Source of the DNA: Qipengyuania seohaensis
GTDB taxonomy: Bacteria > Pseudomonadota > Alphaproteobacteria > Sphingomonadales > Sphingomonadaceae
Direction: 5' to 3'
DNA: 64,000 nt
Assembly (NCBI RefSeq): GCF_002795865.1
Contig: NZ_CP024920.1
Span: forward strand, 2,639,001-2,703,000
Under the pieces are notes generated by a model. It worked only from the letters and a program-made list of their open reading frames with translations. It was not told the origin of the DNA and searched no databases. How positions within the stretch are numbered: the first letter of the stretch is position 1; every line of letters begins with the position of its first letter. Below are positions 47,724 to 55,949 of the stretch, piece by piece. The position numbers and the translations under genes are program-made.

Positions 47724-48288
47724 CACGACTGTTCCCGAAGTGTTTGCGACCGAGGCTGCACAGGCAAGCGTCGAAGTCGACGCCGGTGCCGGCAAGCACG
47801 TCGAGCCGATGCTGTGGGGCCTTGCGCCTTACCAGTGGGTCTCGATCTCCATGCTGGTCCTGCTCGCATTCGCGTTCTTCGGTGCGAAGGTGCACAAGAA
47901 GATCGCTGGCGGGCTTGACGGCAAGATCGAAGCGATCAAGCAGCAGCTCGACGAAGCCAAGCAGCTTCGCGCCGAAGCCGAAGCGCTTCGCAAGGAGTAT
48001 GCCGACAAGATCGCAGGTGCCGAAAAGGACGCAGAAGCCATGCTGGAAAATGCCCAGCATGAAGCCGATGCCATCCTCGAAAAGGCGGAAGCCGACAGCA
48101 AGGCCATGGTCGAGCGTCGCAAGCGCATGGCGGAAGACAAGATCGCCGCTGCCGAGCGCGAAGCCATCGAAGACGTCCGTAATCGCGCAGCGCTGGCCGC
48201 CACTTCGGCAAGCCGCAAGCTGATTGCCGAAAAGCATGACGCCGAGGCGGACAAGGCGCTGGCCGACAAGGTTATCGCCGGAATTTGA
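47716..48288 (+). CDS. atpF: ATP synthase F0 subunit b
   Basis: The 190-residue stalk protein has an N-terminal extension, a membrane segment (YQWVSISMLVLLAFAFFGAK) and a coiled coil rich in Ala, Glu and Lys, ending AEADKALADKVIAGI. Together with b' it forms the peripheral stalk linking F1 to subunit a. It is the last gene of the operon, followed by a strong terminator; the F1 genes are elsewhere, as usual in this group. Confidence 0.94.
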   Translation: MANTTVPEVFATEAAQASVEVDAGAGKHVEPMLWGLAPYQWVSISMLVLLAFAFFGAKVHKKIAGGLDGKIEAIKQQLDEAKQLRAEAEALRKEYADKIAGAEKDAEAMLENAQHEADAILEKAEADSKAMVERRKRMAEDKIAAAEREAIEDVRNRAALAATSASRKLIAEKHDAEADKALADKVIAGI

Positions 48289-48313
48289 TTTCCGGACACA
48301 AGCGAATTTTAGA

Positions 48314-48338
48314 GGGCGGCCTTCGGGTCGCCCTTTTT
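48314..48338 (+). terminator. Intrinsic terminator of the F0 operon
   Basis: GGGCGGCC (48314-48321) pairs with GGTCGCCC (48326-48333) around a stable TTCG loop, followed by five T (48334-48338). Confidence 0.9.
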
Positions 48339-48354
48339 CGTTAGAGTGAGTGCG

Positions 48355-49329
48355 TCACGGGGTGAGCACGATCTTCCCGATGATCTTGCCCCGGTCCATC
48401 GCCTCGAACGCCTCGCGCCAGTCGGCAAGGGGCAGGGTGCGGTCGATGTGAGGGGTGATCTTCCCGTCGCTGGCGAGCTTATCCAATGCACCGGAGATAC
48501 GCTTCCCGCGGTCGGGGAAGCGGCGGCTGTATTCGCCTGCTCTCACACCGACGATCGAGAAGCCCTTGATGAGGGGGATGTTGACGGCGATTTCGGGAAT
48601 GCGTCCCGCCACGAAGCCGACGACCAGCAGCTTGCCGCCAAAGGTGACGCAGCGCGTGCTCTCGTCGAAAACATCGCCACCGACCGGATCGAAGACGAGA
48701 TCGCATAGCCGGCCTTCGGTGAGCGCCGAGATATCGTCACGAAACCGACCCTTATTGGTAATGACAGCATCGGCACCGGAAACAGCGGCCAGTCGTTCGA
48801 GTTTTGCCTCGGAATGGGTTGCCGCGATCACTTTCGCTCCGAGGGCCTTGGCTAGGTCGCAGGCCGCCAAGCCGACACCGCCGCTTGCCCCGTGGACGAG
48901 GATCGTCTGGCCGGCCTCCAGATTGCCCAATTCGACAAGCGCGACATATGCGGTGTGGTAGGCGGCACCCATCGCTGCAGCCTGCGGGAAGTCCACCCCC
49001 TCGGGAATGCGCCTCAGGGCTGAGGCAGGGAGGGCGATGGCTTCCGCAAAGGCGCCGGTCTTGGCGCCGCCCATGACGTGGTCGCCTGTCGAGAAGCCGC
49101 TGTCCGGGTCAGCCTCGATCACCTCGCCGGCCATCTCTAGACCGGAGGTGAAGGGAAGCTCCGGTTTGAATTGGTACTTGCCCTGCGTCATCAACAGGTC
49201 TGGATAGTTTAGCGATGCGGCACGGACGCGGACCAGCACTTCGCCCTTGGCGCGCGCCGGAAATGCGACATCGAGCATTTGGACGCCGGACAGGTCTTCG
49301 CTCAGACGCTGAACGACTACCGCCTTCAT
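48355..49329 (-). CDS. NADPH:quinone oxidoreductase (zinc-independent MDR family)
   Basis: The 324-residue medium-chain reductase starts MKAVVVQRLSEDLSGVQ and has VRVRAASLNYPDLLM, the nucleotide-binding HGASGGVGLAACDLAKALGA, and the cofactor-binding EAFEAMDRGKIIGKIV. No catalytic zinc ligands are present, so quinone oxidoreductase-like (QOR) is more likely than alcohol dehydrogenase. Acts in the cytoplasm; the substrate is not defined. ATG at 49329 lies 4 nt after gloB. Confidence 0.9.
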   Translation of the reverse strand: MKAVVVQRLSEDLSGVQMLDVAFPARAKGEVLVRVRAASLNYPDLLMTQGKYQFKPELPFTSGLEMAGEVIEADPDSGFSTGDHVMGGAKTGAFAEAIALPASALRRIPEGVDFPQAAAMGAAYHTAYVALVELGNLEAGQTILVHGASGGVGLAACDLAKALGAKVIAATHSEAKLERLAAVSGADAVITNKGRFRDDISALTEGRLCDLVFDPVGGDVFDESTRCVTFGGKLLVVGFVAGRIPEIAVNIPLIKGFSIVGVRAGEYSRRFPDRGKRISGALDKLASDGKITPHIDRTLPLADWREAFEAMDRGKIIGKIVLTP

Positions 49330-49333
49330 CGAC

Positions 49334-50089
49334 TTAGAAACTGTCCTTGGCTGCGCGAAGGGCGGCAAAGGTCTCCGCAGGCGAACTGCCACCCCAGCGG
49401 TCACGCAATTCGGCGCTGTCCGCGCGCAGGAACGGGTTGGTAGCGAGCTCTCGCGAAAGCACAGTCGGCACTGTCTGCTCGCCCTTGGCACGCTTCTCTT
49501 CAACGCGCGCGGCGTAGAGCTGCAGTTCGGTATTGTCCGGGTCCGCATGCAGGGCGAACTTGGCGTTCGCGGCAGTGTATTCGTGCGCGCAGTAAAGCTG
49601 GGTGTTGTCGGGAAGCTGCCGGATGCGGTCCAGGCTGTTCCAGAATTGCTCCGGTTCGCCTTCGAACATACGGCCGCAGCCCAACGCGAACACGCTGTCG
49701 CCCACGAAGGCGGTATCGGCTTCGGCGATATGGTATGCGATGTGGCCGTTGGTATGGCCCGATACATCGATCACGCGGGCCTTCCACTCGCCGAGAGATA
49801 CGCTTTCGCCATTGCCGACTACGCGGTCGATCGGACTCAGCTTCTCGACCTCCTGCGGTGCGATGACCTTCGCCCCGGTAGCCTCAACGATCGCCTTGTT
49901 TCCACCCGCATGGTCGGGGTGCCAGTGGGTGTTCCAGATCTGCGTGATCGTCCAGCCTTTGGCCTCTGCCTGCCGCAGGTATTCAGGCCCGTCCGGCGTG
50001 TCGATCGCCGCGGTCTCCCCGCTATCGGGATCGTGGAGGAGAAATCCGTAATTGTCGGACAGGCAGGGGAACTGGTGAACTTCTAGCAT
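49334..50089 (-). CDS. gloB: Hydroxyacylglutathione hydrolase (glyoxalase II)
   Basis: GloB cleaves S-lactoylglutathione to lactate and glutathione, the second step of methylglyoxal detoxification. The 251-residue metallo-beta-lactamase protein has THWHPDHAGG (residues about 54-63), the GHTNGHIAYH, and GDSVFALGCGRMFEG typical of glyoxalase II, and a C-terminal substrate domain. Start and length typical. It precedes the quinone oxidoreductase gene by 4 nt. Confidence 0.94.
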   Translation of the reverse strand: MLEVHQFPCLSDNYGFLLHDPDSGETAAIDTPDGPEYLRQAEAKGWTITQIWNTHWHPDHAGGNKAIVEATGAKVIAPQEVEKLSPIDRVVGNGESVSLGEWKARVIDVSGHTNGHIAYHIAEADTAFVGDSVFALGCGRMFEGEPEQFWNSLDRIRQLPDNTQLYCAHEYTAANAKFALHADPDNTELQLYAARVEEKRAKGEQTVPTVLSRELATNPFLRADSAELRDRWGGSSPAETFAALRAAKDSF

Positions 50090-50157
50090 GTGTCTCGGTC
50101 TGTCCTAACGCTGCGCTTCTTTAGGACAGGGAACGTAAGCGCCCCCGCGCCAAAGGG

Positions 50158-50190
50158 AAAGGCCCGCCTGCTCCTTGGAGCAGGCGGGCC
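50158..50190 (-). terminator. Intrinsic terminator after rpsA
   Basis: A perfect 14-bp stem, GGCCCGCCTGCTCC/GGAGCAGGCGGGCC with a two-base loop (50161-50190), lies 33 nt downstream of rpsA on the minus strand. Only three T follow, but the stem is very stable. Confidence 0.8.
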
Positions 50191-50222
50191 TTCCTGATTA
50201 GCCTTGAGAAGGCAGGAAGAGC

Positions 50223-51926
50223 TTAGTCTTCCTTCTTCTTCAGTGCTTCGCCGAGGATGTCGCCGAGCGATGCACCCGAATCCGACGAACCGAACTGTGC
50301 AACCGCTTCCTTCTCTTCCGAGATCTGGCGAGCCTTGATCGAGAAGGTCGGCTTCTTCGAACGATCGAAGCCGGTGACCATTGCGTCGACCTTCGCGCCG
50401 GGCTGGAAACGGTCGGGACGCTGTTCGTCACGATCGCGGCCGAGGTCCGAACGCTTGATGAAGCCGGTTGCGCCATCTTCGCCGACCTGCACTTCGAGAC
50501 CGCCATCGCGGACTTCGAGGACGGTGACGGTGACGACCTGGTTCTTGCGGAGCGAGCTGCCTGCGCCTGCTTCGGTCGGAGCGCCCTTTTCGAGCTGCTT
50601 CATGCCGAGGCTGATGCGTTCCTTCTCGATGTCGACATCGAGAACGACGGCTTCGACTTCCTCGCCCTTGCGGTGCAGGGCAAGGGCGTCTTCACCCGAG
50701 ATGCCCCATGCGATGTCGGACATGTGGACCATGCCGTCGACGTCGCCCGGAAGGCCGATGAAGAGACCGAATTCGGTGGCGTTCTTGACTTCGCCAGTGA
50801 CCTTGGCGCCAACGGGGTGCGCTTCGGCGAATTCTTCCCACGGATTGCGCTGAGCCTGCTTGAGGCCGAGCGAAATGCGGCGCTTTTCGCTGTCCACTTC
50901 GAGGACCATGACTTCGACTTCCTGCGAGGTCGAGACGATCTTGCCGGGGTGGACGTTCTTCTTGGTCCAGCTCATTTCCGAAACGTGGACGAGGCCTTCG
51001 ATGCCCGGCTCGATTTCGACGAATGCGCCGTATTCGGTGATGTTCGTGACAGTACCGGTCATCTTCATGCCGACCGGGTACTTGGCTGCGACACCATCCC
51101 ACGGATCCGATTCCAGCTGCTTCATGCCGAGGCTGATGCGCTGGGTGTCTTCGTTGATGCGGACGATCTGGACGGTCACGGTCTGGCCGATTTCGATCAT
51201 CTCGCTGGGGTGGTTGACGCGCTTGTAGCTCATGTCGGTGACGTGAAGCAGACCGTCGATGCCGCCGAGGTCGACGAATGCACCGTAGTCGGTGATGTTC
51301 TTCACGACGCCGTCGATGACCTGGCCTTCGGCCAGCTTGTCGATCAGTTCGCTGCGCTGTTCCGCACGGGTCTCTTCCAGTACGGCGCGGCGCGAAACGA
51401 CGATGTTGCCGCGACGACGGTCCATCTTCAGGATCTGGAACGGCTGCGGCATGTCCATCAGCGGCGTGACATCGCGCACGGGGCGGATGTCGACCTGCGA
51501 ACCGGGCAGGAAGGCCACTGCGCCGTCGAGGTCGACGGTGAAGCCGCCCTTGACGCGGCCGAAGATGCGGCCGTCGACGCGCTTGCCTTCGCCGAACTCG
51601 CTTTCAAGCTTGTCCCAGGCAGCTTCGCGACGTGCACGGTCGCGCGACAGCATTGCTTCGCCGTCTGCGTTCTCGATGCGGTCGACGAAAACTTCGACTT
51701 CCGAACCGACCTTGAGGCCGTGGTCGTCTTCGCCGCGCATGAATTCCTTGAGGTCGACGCGGCCTTCGCTCTTCAGGCCGACATCGATGTGCGCCATGCC
51801 GTTTTCGATGGCAGTGACGGTGCCCTTGACGACGCGACCTTCGAAGCCGCCGTCATCGGCGCCACCGAGTTGCTCGTCGAGCATTGCCGCGAAATCGTCG
51901 CGGGTGGGATTGGCTGAGGTTGCCAT
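50223..51926 (-). CDS. rpsA: 30S ribosomal protein S1
   Basis: S1 helps mRNA binding and translation initiation. The 567-residue protein has six S1 (OB-fold) repeats in order, visible as KGTVTAIENGMAHIDVG, GRIFGRVKGGFTVDLDGAVA, GVVKNITDYGAFVDLGG, GTVTNITEYGAFVEIEPG, GEVKNATEFGLFIGLPG and VTVLEVRDGGLEVQVGE. The start at 51926 (MATSANPTRDDFAAML) is right; longer frames are not. The usual upstream neighbour cmk is present but separated by an Mpo1-like gene. A promoter lies at 52102-52130. Confidence 0.97.
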   Translation of the reverse strand: MATSANPTRDDFAAMLDEQLGGADDGGFEGRVVKGTVTAIENGMAHIDVGLKSEGRVDLKEFMRGEDDHGLKVGSEVEVFVDRIENADGEAMLSRDRARREAAWDKLESEFGEGKRVDGRIFGRVKGGFTVDLDGAVAFLPGSQVDIRPVRDVTPLMDMPQPFQILKMDRRRGNIVVSRRAVLEETRAEQRSELIDKLAEGQVIDGVVKNITDYGAFVDLGGIDGLLHVTDMSYKRVNHPSEMIEIGQTVTVQIVRINEDTQRISLGMKQLESDPWDGVAAKYPVGMKMTGTVTNITEYGAFVEIEPGIEGLVHVSEMSWTKKNVHPGKIVSTSQEVEVMVLEVDSEKRRISLGLKQAQRNPWEEFAEAHPVGAKVTGEVKNATEFGLFIGLPGDVDGMVHMSDIAWGISGEDALALHRKGEEVEAVVLDVDIEKERISLGMKQLEKGAPTEAGAGSSLRKNQVVTVTVLEVRDGGLEVQVGEDGATGFIKRSDLGRDRDEQRPDRFQPGAKVDAMVTGFDRSKKPTFSIKARQISEEKEAVAQFGSSDSGASLGDILGEALKKKED

Positions 51927-52101
51927 GGGTTGAGTAGTCCTAACGTTCGTTTTGCTACCGGCCACCGGTTTTACCGGGGTCTTTCTCCGTCTGCCTGTGC
52001 ACCATTGCACGGGCCGTACGGGGCAAGAGGGCCGTGATCTCCGCAGAGCCGTATGCCGCTGCGAAGGTCCATCGAATCCGAGGATTGAGTGAACGGGCGC
52101 G

Positions 52102-52130
52102 CGCCTAGGACAAAGCGGGCGTGAAAGCAA
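52102..52130 (-). promoter_or_regulatory. Promoter of rpsA
   Basis: TTGCTT (52125-52130) and TAGGCG (52102-52107) are 17 nt apart on the minus strand, about 175 nt upstream of rpsA. The long leader holds no gene and may carry S1 autoregulatory structure. Confidence 0.5.
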
Positions 52131-52191
52131 GGAAATACGGCGTTCGCGCGGCGTCTTTGCGCAGGCCGAACGTGATGGTACGAGTCGCTTC

Positions 52192-52701
52192 ATGACAGGT
52201 CTCGTGCAATCGCTCGCCAGCTATCGCGAATTCCATCGCGATCATCGCAATGTCCTGACCCACGCGCTCGGCATCCCGATGATCGTGCTGTCGGTGGAAG
52301 TCCTGCTTGCGAGACCCGTATGGGAGTTTTCCGGCATAGTCCTGACGCCGGCAATCGCAGCGAACGTGCTGGCCGCGCTGTGGTATCTCCGCCTCGATCT
52401 CAAGTTCGGGCTACTGATGACGGCATTGCTCGCGGTTTTCGCCTTCGTGGGCCACCAGATCGCGCAGATATCCGACCTTGCCTGGCTTGGCGGCGGTGTC
52501 GCCCTGTTCGTGATCGGGTGGCTGTTCCAGTTTGTCGGTCACCATTACGAAGGGCGCAAACCTGCCTTCGTCGATGACATCCGCAGCCTGCTTGTCGGGC
52601 CGCTTTTCATGGTGGCGGAAGGGCTGTTTGCCCTCGGCCTTTGCCAGGACCTGCGGAACAAGGTCGAGCAGGGGGCGACCCAGACGCCGCTCAGGAGCTG
52701 A
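52192..52701 (+). CDS. Mpo1-like (DUF962) membrane dioxygenase-like protein
   Basis: The 169-residue protein has four membrane segments and the family motifs EFHRDHRNVLTHALGIP (HRxxxTHxxGIP), GHHYEGRKPAF and DDIRSLLVGPLFMVAE. Yeast Mpo1 is an Fe(II)-dependent dioxygenase of alpha-oxidation of 2-hydroxy fatty acids; bacterial homologues are uncharacterised to my knowledge. Its 3' end overlaps cmk (opposite strand) by 11 bp. Its ATG is 62 nt downstream of the rpsA promoter region on the other strand. Confidence 0.85.
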   Translation: MTGLVQSLASYREFHRDHRNVLTHALGIPMIVLSVEVLLARPVWEFSGIVLTPAIAANVLAALWYLRLDLKFGLLMTALLAVFAFVGHQIAQISDLAWLGGGVALFVIGWLFQFVGHHYEGRKPAFVDDIRSLLVGPLFMVAEGLFALGLCQDLRNKVEQGATQTPLRS

Positions 52702-53314
52702 TTGCTTCTTCCACTGCCGCAATTGCAGCGGCGATCGCTTCGTCGCGGTCGAGGGCGCTGGTGTCGATAACCATTGCATCCCTGGCGGGGACCAGCGGAG
52801 CGACGGCACGATTGCGGTCTCGTTCGTCGCGGCGGCGCAGATCGTCCTGGATTTCGAGCAGCGTCACGCCCGCACCGCGATCGCGCATCTCCAGGAAGCG
52901 GCGGCGTGCGCGTGCCTCTACGCTGGCTGTCACGAAGAGCTTGGCTTCAGCTTCGGGTGCAATAACAGTGCCGATGTCGCGGCCGTCCAGAACCGCTCCG
53001 CCTTCTCGCGTGGCGAAGGCGCGCTGACGTTCGAACAGCGCCTCGCGCACGGCGGGATGCACCGACACGCGGCTCGCGAGACCGCCGGTCTGTTCATCGC
53101 GCAGGTGCGGATCGTCGAGCAGGCTGTCGGGAAAGCTGGCGGCTGCCAGCGCGTCGGCCCCGTTGTCGGGATCGCCGCCATCGAGAAAAACCTGACGCCC
53201 GACCGCGCGATAGAGGAGGCCGGTATCGAGATGGGGCAGCCCGAAATGCTGGGCGAGAGCTCTTGCAATCGTGCCCTTGCCCGAGGCGGTCGGTCCGTCG
53301 ACGGCGATGATCAT
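52691..53314 (-). CDS. cmk: Cytidylate kinase
   Basis: Cmk phosphorylates CMP and dCMP. The 207-residue protein has the P-loop AVDGPTASGKGTIARAL (about residues 4-20), HLDTGLLYRAVGRQVF and LDGRDIGTVIAPEAEAKLFV. Length typical. Its ATG overlaps the stop of the upstream small gene (ATGA), so it belongs to the aroA group. The stop region overlaps the opposing Mpo1-like gene by 11 bp. Confidence 0.94.
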   Translation of the reverse strand: MIIAVDGPTASGKGTIARALAQHFGLPHLDTGLLYRAVGRQVFLDGGDPDNGADALAAASFPDSLLDDPHLRDEQTGGLASRVSVHPAVREALFERQRAFATREGGAVLDGRDIGTVIAPEAEAKLFVTASVEARARRRFLEMRDRGAGVTLLEIQDDLRRRDERDRNRAVAPLVPARDAMVIDTSALDRDEAIAAAIAAVEEAISS

Positions 53315-53532
53315 TCCTCGACCTCCTTCGCCTTTTCTTGTTTGGTCCGCCTGCGTTGGCGAGCCTTGTCCCGTTCATCCCACCACATCTTGATGATCGG
53401 ACCGGCGAGAACAACGAAGAAGATTGCGGCGGCGGCCCGGCCTGGCTCGAGCTCGCCTCCACCCCGGAAAACATAGGTGAGGACGGCGAAACTGCTGATC
53501 GCCGCGTAAATAAACAGCAACTTCCGGCTCAT
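53311..53532 (-). CDS. Small membrane protein between aroA and cmk (1)
   Basis: The 73-residue protein starts MSRKLLFIYAAISSFAVLTY and has two hydrophobic segments (about 4-22 and 32-50) followed by a charged tail (DERDKARQRRRTKQEKAKEV). I do not recognise a family. ATGA overlaps on both sides tie it to the neighbouring frames. Confidence 0.65.
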   Translation of the reverse strand: MSRKLLFIYAAISSFAVLTYVFRGGGELEPGRAAAAIFFVVLAGPIIKMWWDERDKARQRRRTKQEKAKEVEE

Positions 53533-53786
53533 GCGCTTTTCCTGCGCGCCTTGAACGCTTTCGCCAAGCCCCAGATGGCGATCGCTGCCCAGAAACCTTC
53601 GAGCACCAAGCTTGGCCAGTTGGTGTGCACCACCAGCGATACGGTCAGCAGCGCGGCCCCGGTCAGGTTGGTGCCATGCAGGATGATGGGGTTCGGTTCT
53701 TCCTTGTAGGTGAGGTACGCATAGGCGCCGATAATGCAGGCCGTGCCCACGAAGCCGACCATGGATGCCCAGTCGAGATTGATCAT
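53529..53786 (-). CDS. CBU_0592-like small membrane protein (2)
   Basis: The 85-residue protein has three hydrophobic segments. It starts MINLDWASMVGFVGTACIIG and has AYLTYKEEPNPIILHGTNLT, which resembles the CBU_0592-like family of membrane proteins (function unknown). It overlaps aroA upstream and the next small gene by ATGA, indicating an operon aroA-orf-orf-cmk. Confidence 0.7.
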   Translation of the reverse strand: MINLDWASMVGFVGTACIIGAYAYLTYKEEPNPIILHGTNLTGAALLTVSLVVHTNWPSLVLEGFWAAIAIWGLAKAFKARRKSA

Positions 53787-55093
53787 GCCGATGCCTCGTC
53801 GATCAGCGCAGTGAAGTTGGGGAAGCTGGTCGCGATGGGCTCGGTGCTGTCGATCTCGACACCGGTCTTGCTGGCCAGGCCTGCCACCGCCATGCTCATG
53901 GCGATGCGGTGATCGAGGTGGGTGGTTATCGTGCCACCGCCGGGCAGGGGTTCGCCGTTCGATCCGGTGATGAGCAATCCGTCCTCGCGCTCGTCGACCC
54001 TCGCGCCTGCCAGTTTGAGAGCGGCGGCCATTGCGGACAGGCGGTCGCTTTCCTTGACCCGCAATTCTTCCAGCCCGCTGGTGATCGTCGCCCCCTTGGC
54101 CATCGCGGCCGCCACGAACAATACGGGAAATTCGTCGATCATGCTCGGCGCGATTTCGGGATCGACATCGATACCGGTAAGAGGGGCGTGACGTACCCGA
54201 AGGTCGGCCACAGGCTCGCCGCCAACTTCGCGCGGGTCGAGATAGTCGATGTCGGCGCCCATCTGCTTGAGGACGCGGAAGATGCCGTCGCGCGTTGGGT
54301 TGAGGCCCACATTCTCGATCACCAGATCACTTCCGGGCACGATGCTGGCCGCAACTGCGAAGAATGCTGCCGACGACGGATCGCCCGGAACTTCGATGTC
54401 GCAGGGGTTCATATCCACCGGGCCGGTGACGGAAATGTTTTTCTCGCCGTCGATTTCCTCAACCGTCACCTCGACCCCAAATGCCCGCAGCATTCGCTCG
54501 GTATGGTCGCGAGTGGGGACCGGTTCGATGACTGTCGTCGTGCCCGGTGTGTTCAGCCCGGCGAGCAATACGGCGCTTTTCACCTGCGCGCTGGCAACAG
54601 GCAGGCGATAAGTGATCGGCACCGCGGGCTGCATGCCTTCCATGATCAACGGCAAAGTGCCGCCGGGAGAAGGGGTGACGCTCGCGCCCATGGTCGAGAG
54701 CGGATCGATCACGCGACCCATCGGCCGCTTGGAAAGGCTGGCGTCCCCAATGAATGCTGCCGTGATTCCGTGGCTGGCGACGAGACCCATGAGGAGGCGC
54801 GTCGACGTTCCCGAATTGCCCATGTCGAGCGCGCCTTCGGGTTGCAGGAGAGTTCCGACGCCTACGCCGTCGACGCTGTAGGTGCCGTCGTCTGTCTTGT
54901 TGACCTTTGCGCCCATCTGCTCGAGCGCGCGGCCCGTCGCCAAAACGTCTTCGCCCTCCAGCAGGCCGCGGATGGTCGTGGTCCCAACTGCCAGCGCCCC
55001 GAACATGAGCGAACGATGGCTGATCGATTTGTCGCCCGGAACGCGGATGCGTCCGGTCAGCGGGCCACGGTGAGAAAAGCGATGGGCGGTCAA
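53783..55093 (-). CDS. aroA: 3-phosphoshikimate 1-carboxyvinyltransferase (EPSP synthase)
   Basis: AroA joins PEP to shikimate 3-phosphate in the aromatic amino acid pathway. The 436-residue protein begins TAHRFSHRGPLTGRIRVPGD after a TTG start at 55093, and has PGDKSISHRSLMFGALAVG, the GNSGTSTRLLMG motif, and RDHTERMLRAFG. No ATG is available near the family start; TTG at 55093 or at 55147 are the candidates, and the second would give 454 residues. A class II-type, glyphosate-tolerant or not, cannot be judged here. Confidence 0.94.
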   Translation of the reverse strand: MTAHRFSHRGPLTGRIRVPGDKSISHRSLMFGALAVGTTTIRGLLEGEDVLATGRALEQMGAKVNKTDDGTYSVDGVGVGTLLQPEGALDMGNSGTSTRLLMGLVASHGITAAFIGDASLSKRPMGRVIDPLSTMGASVTPSPGGTLPLIMEGMQPAVPITYRLPVASAQVKSAVLLAGLNTPGTTTVIEPVPTRDHTERMLRAFGVEVTVEEIDGEKNISVTGPVDMNPCDIEVPGDPSSAAFFAVAASIVPGSDLVIENVGLNPTRDGIFRVLKQMGADIDYLDPREVGGEPVADLRVRHAPLTGIDVDPEIAPSMIDEFPVLFVAAAMAKGATITSGLEELRVKESDRLSAMAAALKLAGARVDEREDGLLITGSNGEPLPGGGTITTHLDHRIAMSMAVAGLASKTGVEIDSTEPIATSFPNFTALIDEASA

Positions 55094-55264
55094 GCAGGGT
55101 TCCGGATGGTGTTGCAGGGATAGAGCGCGGGTCTTTGACAGTGGCAATGGCTTCTGGCAAGGCGCGCGCGCAGTTGATTCCTGCCCAGCGGGATCCCATC
55201 AATACAATTACGAATTCAAGGCGGCCCGGCCCGATGCCGGGGCGGCAAACATCAAGGATTACAC

Positions 55265-55606
55265 ATGGTCAAACCTGAATGGGGCACCAAGCGCACTTGC
55301 CCGAATTGCGGCACCCGCTTCTACGATCTTAACAAGGAAGATCCGGTCACCTGTATCGAATGCGGTGAAGAATGGACTCCCGAGCCCGTTCTCAAGTCCA
55401 AGCAGCCGATCCTCGCCGAGGAAGAGAAGAAGGACAAGAAGGGCGAAGCCGACAGCGATCTGGGCGGCGACGACGATGACGATCTCGACATCGACATCGA
55501 CGAGGACGATGATTCGCCCGACAATGAAGTCGATCTTGGCGGCGACGACGATCTCGGTGTCGAAACCAAGTCCAAGGGCGACGACGACAACGCCGACGAA
55601 AGCTAA
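55265..55606 (+). CDS. FYDLN-acid zinc-ribbon protein (TIGR02300 family)
   Basis: The 113-residue protein has a zinc ribbon (CPNCGTRFYDLNKEDP and CIECGEEW: Cys12, Cys15, Cys31, Cys34) and a C-terminal half that is very acidic (DDDDDLDIDIDEDDDSPDN). FYDLN-acid proteins occur in alphaproteobacteria; their function is unknown. It is close to the tRNA-Ala and ffh. Confidence 0.9.
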   Translation: MVKPEWGTKRTCPNCGTRFYDLNKEDPVTCIECGEEWTPEPVLKSKQPILAEEEKKDKKGEADSDLGGDDDDDLDIDIDEDDDSPDNEVDLGGDDDLGVETKSKGDDDNADES

Positions 55607-55697
55607 TTTTGCTGTTGCATTGCGGGAAGGTCGCTTATATTGGGCGCCTCCCGCAAGGGTGACGCACCTCCCAGGATGCGTCAGCGAAAAATGGCTC

Positions 55698-55773
<76 letters not shown>

Positions 55774-55870
55774 TTTCGATGGGTTTGATGGTAGCAGGTC
55801 GTGGCGACGGCTGCGGCTTGCTTCCACCACACCCGGGCACACGTTTGGGTTTCATAGGGGTCTGACCCCA

Positions 55871-55905
55871 CGCTGGCCGACGAGTTCTCGTCCGCCGGCG
55901 TTTTT
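55871..55905 (+). terminator. Terminator between tRNA-Ala and ffh
   Basis: CGCTGGCCGACGAG and CTCGTCCGCCGGCG (55871-55900) form an imperfect stem with one mismatch and one G-U pair, followed by five T (55901-55905). Confidence 0.7.
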
Positions 55906-55949
55906 CGCGTTTATCCGGCGCCCAGGCGTCGGGAAGGAGTAGAACGGCC

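Noticed and set aside
50673-51917. 414-codon plus-strand frame opposite rpsA
   Set aside because: Antisense of the six S1 repeats; its own apparent repeats are simply mirror images of those.
53909-55123. 404-codon plus-strand frame opposite aroA
   Set aside because: Antisense of EPSP synthase; no independent support.
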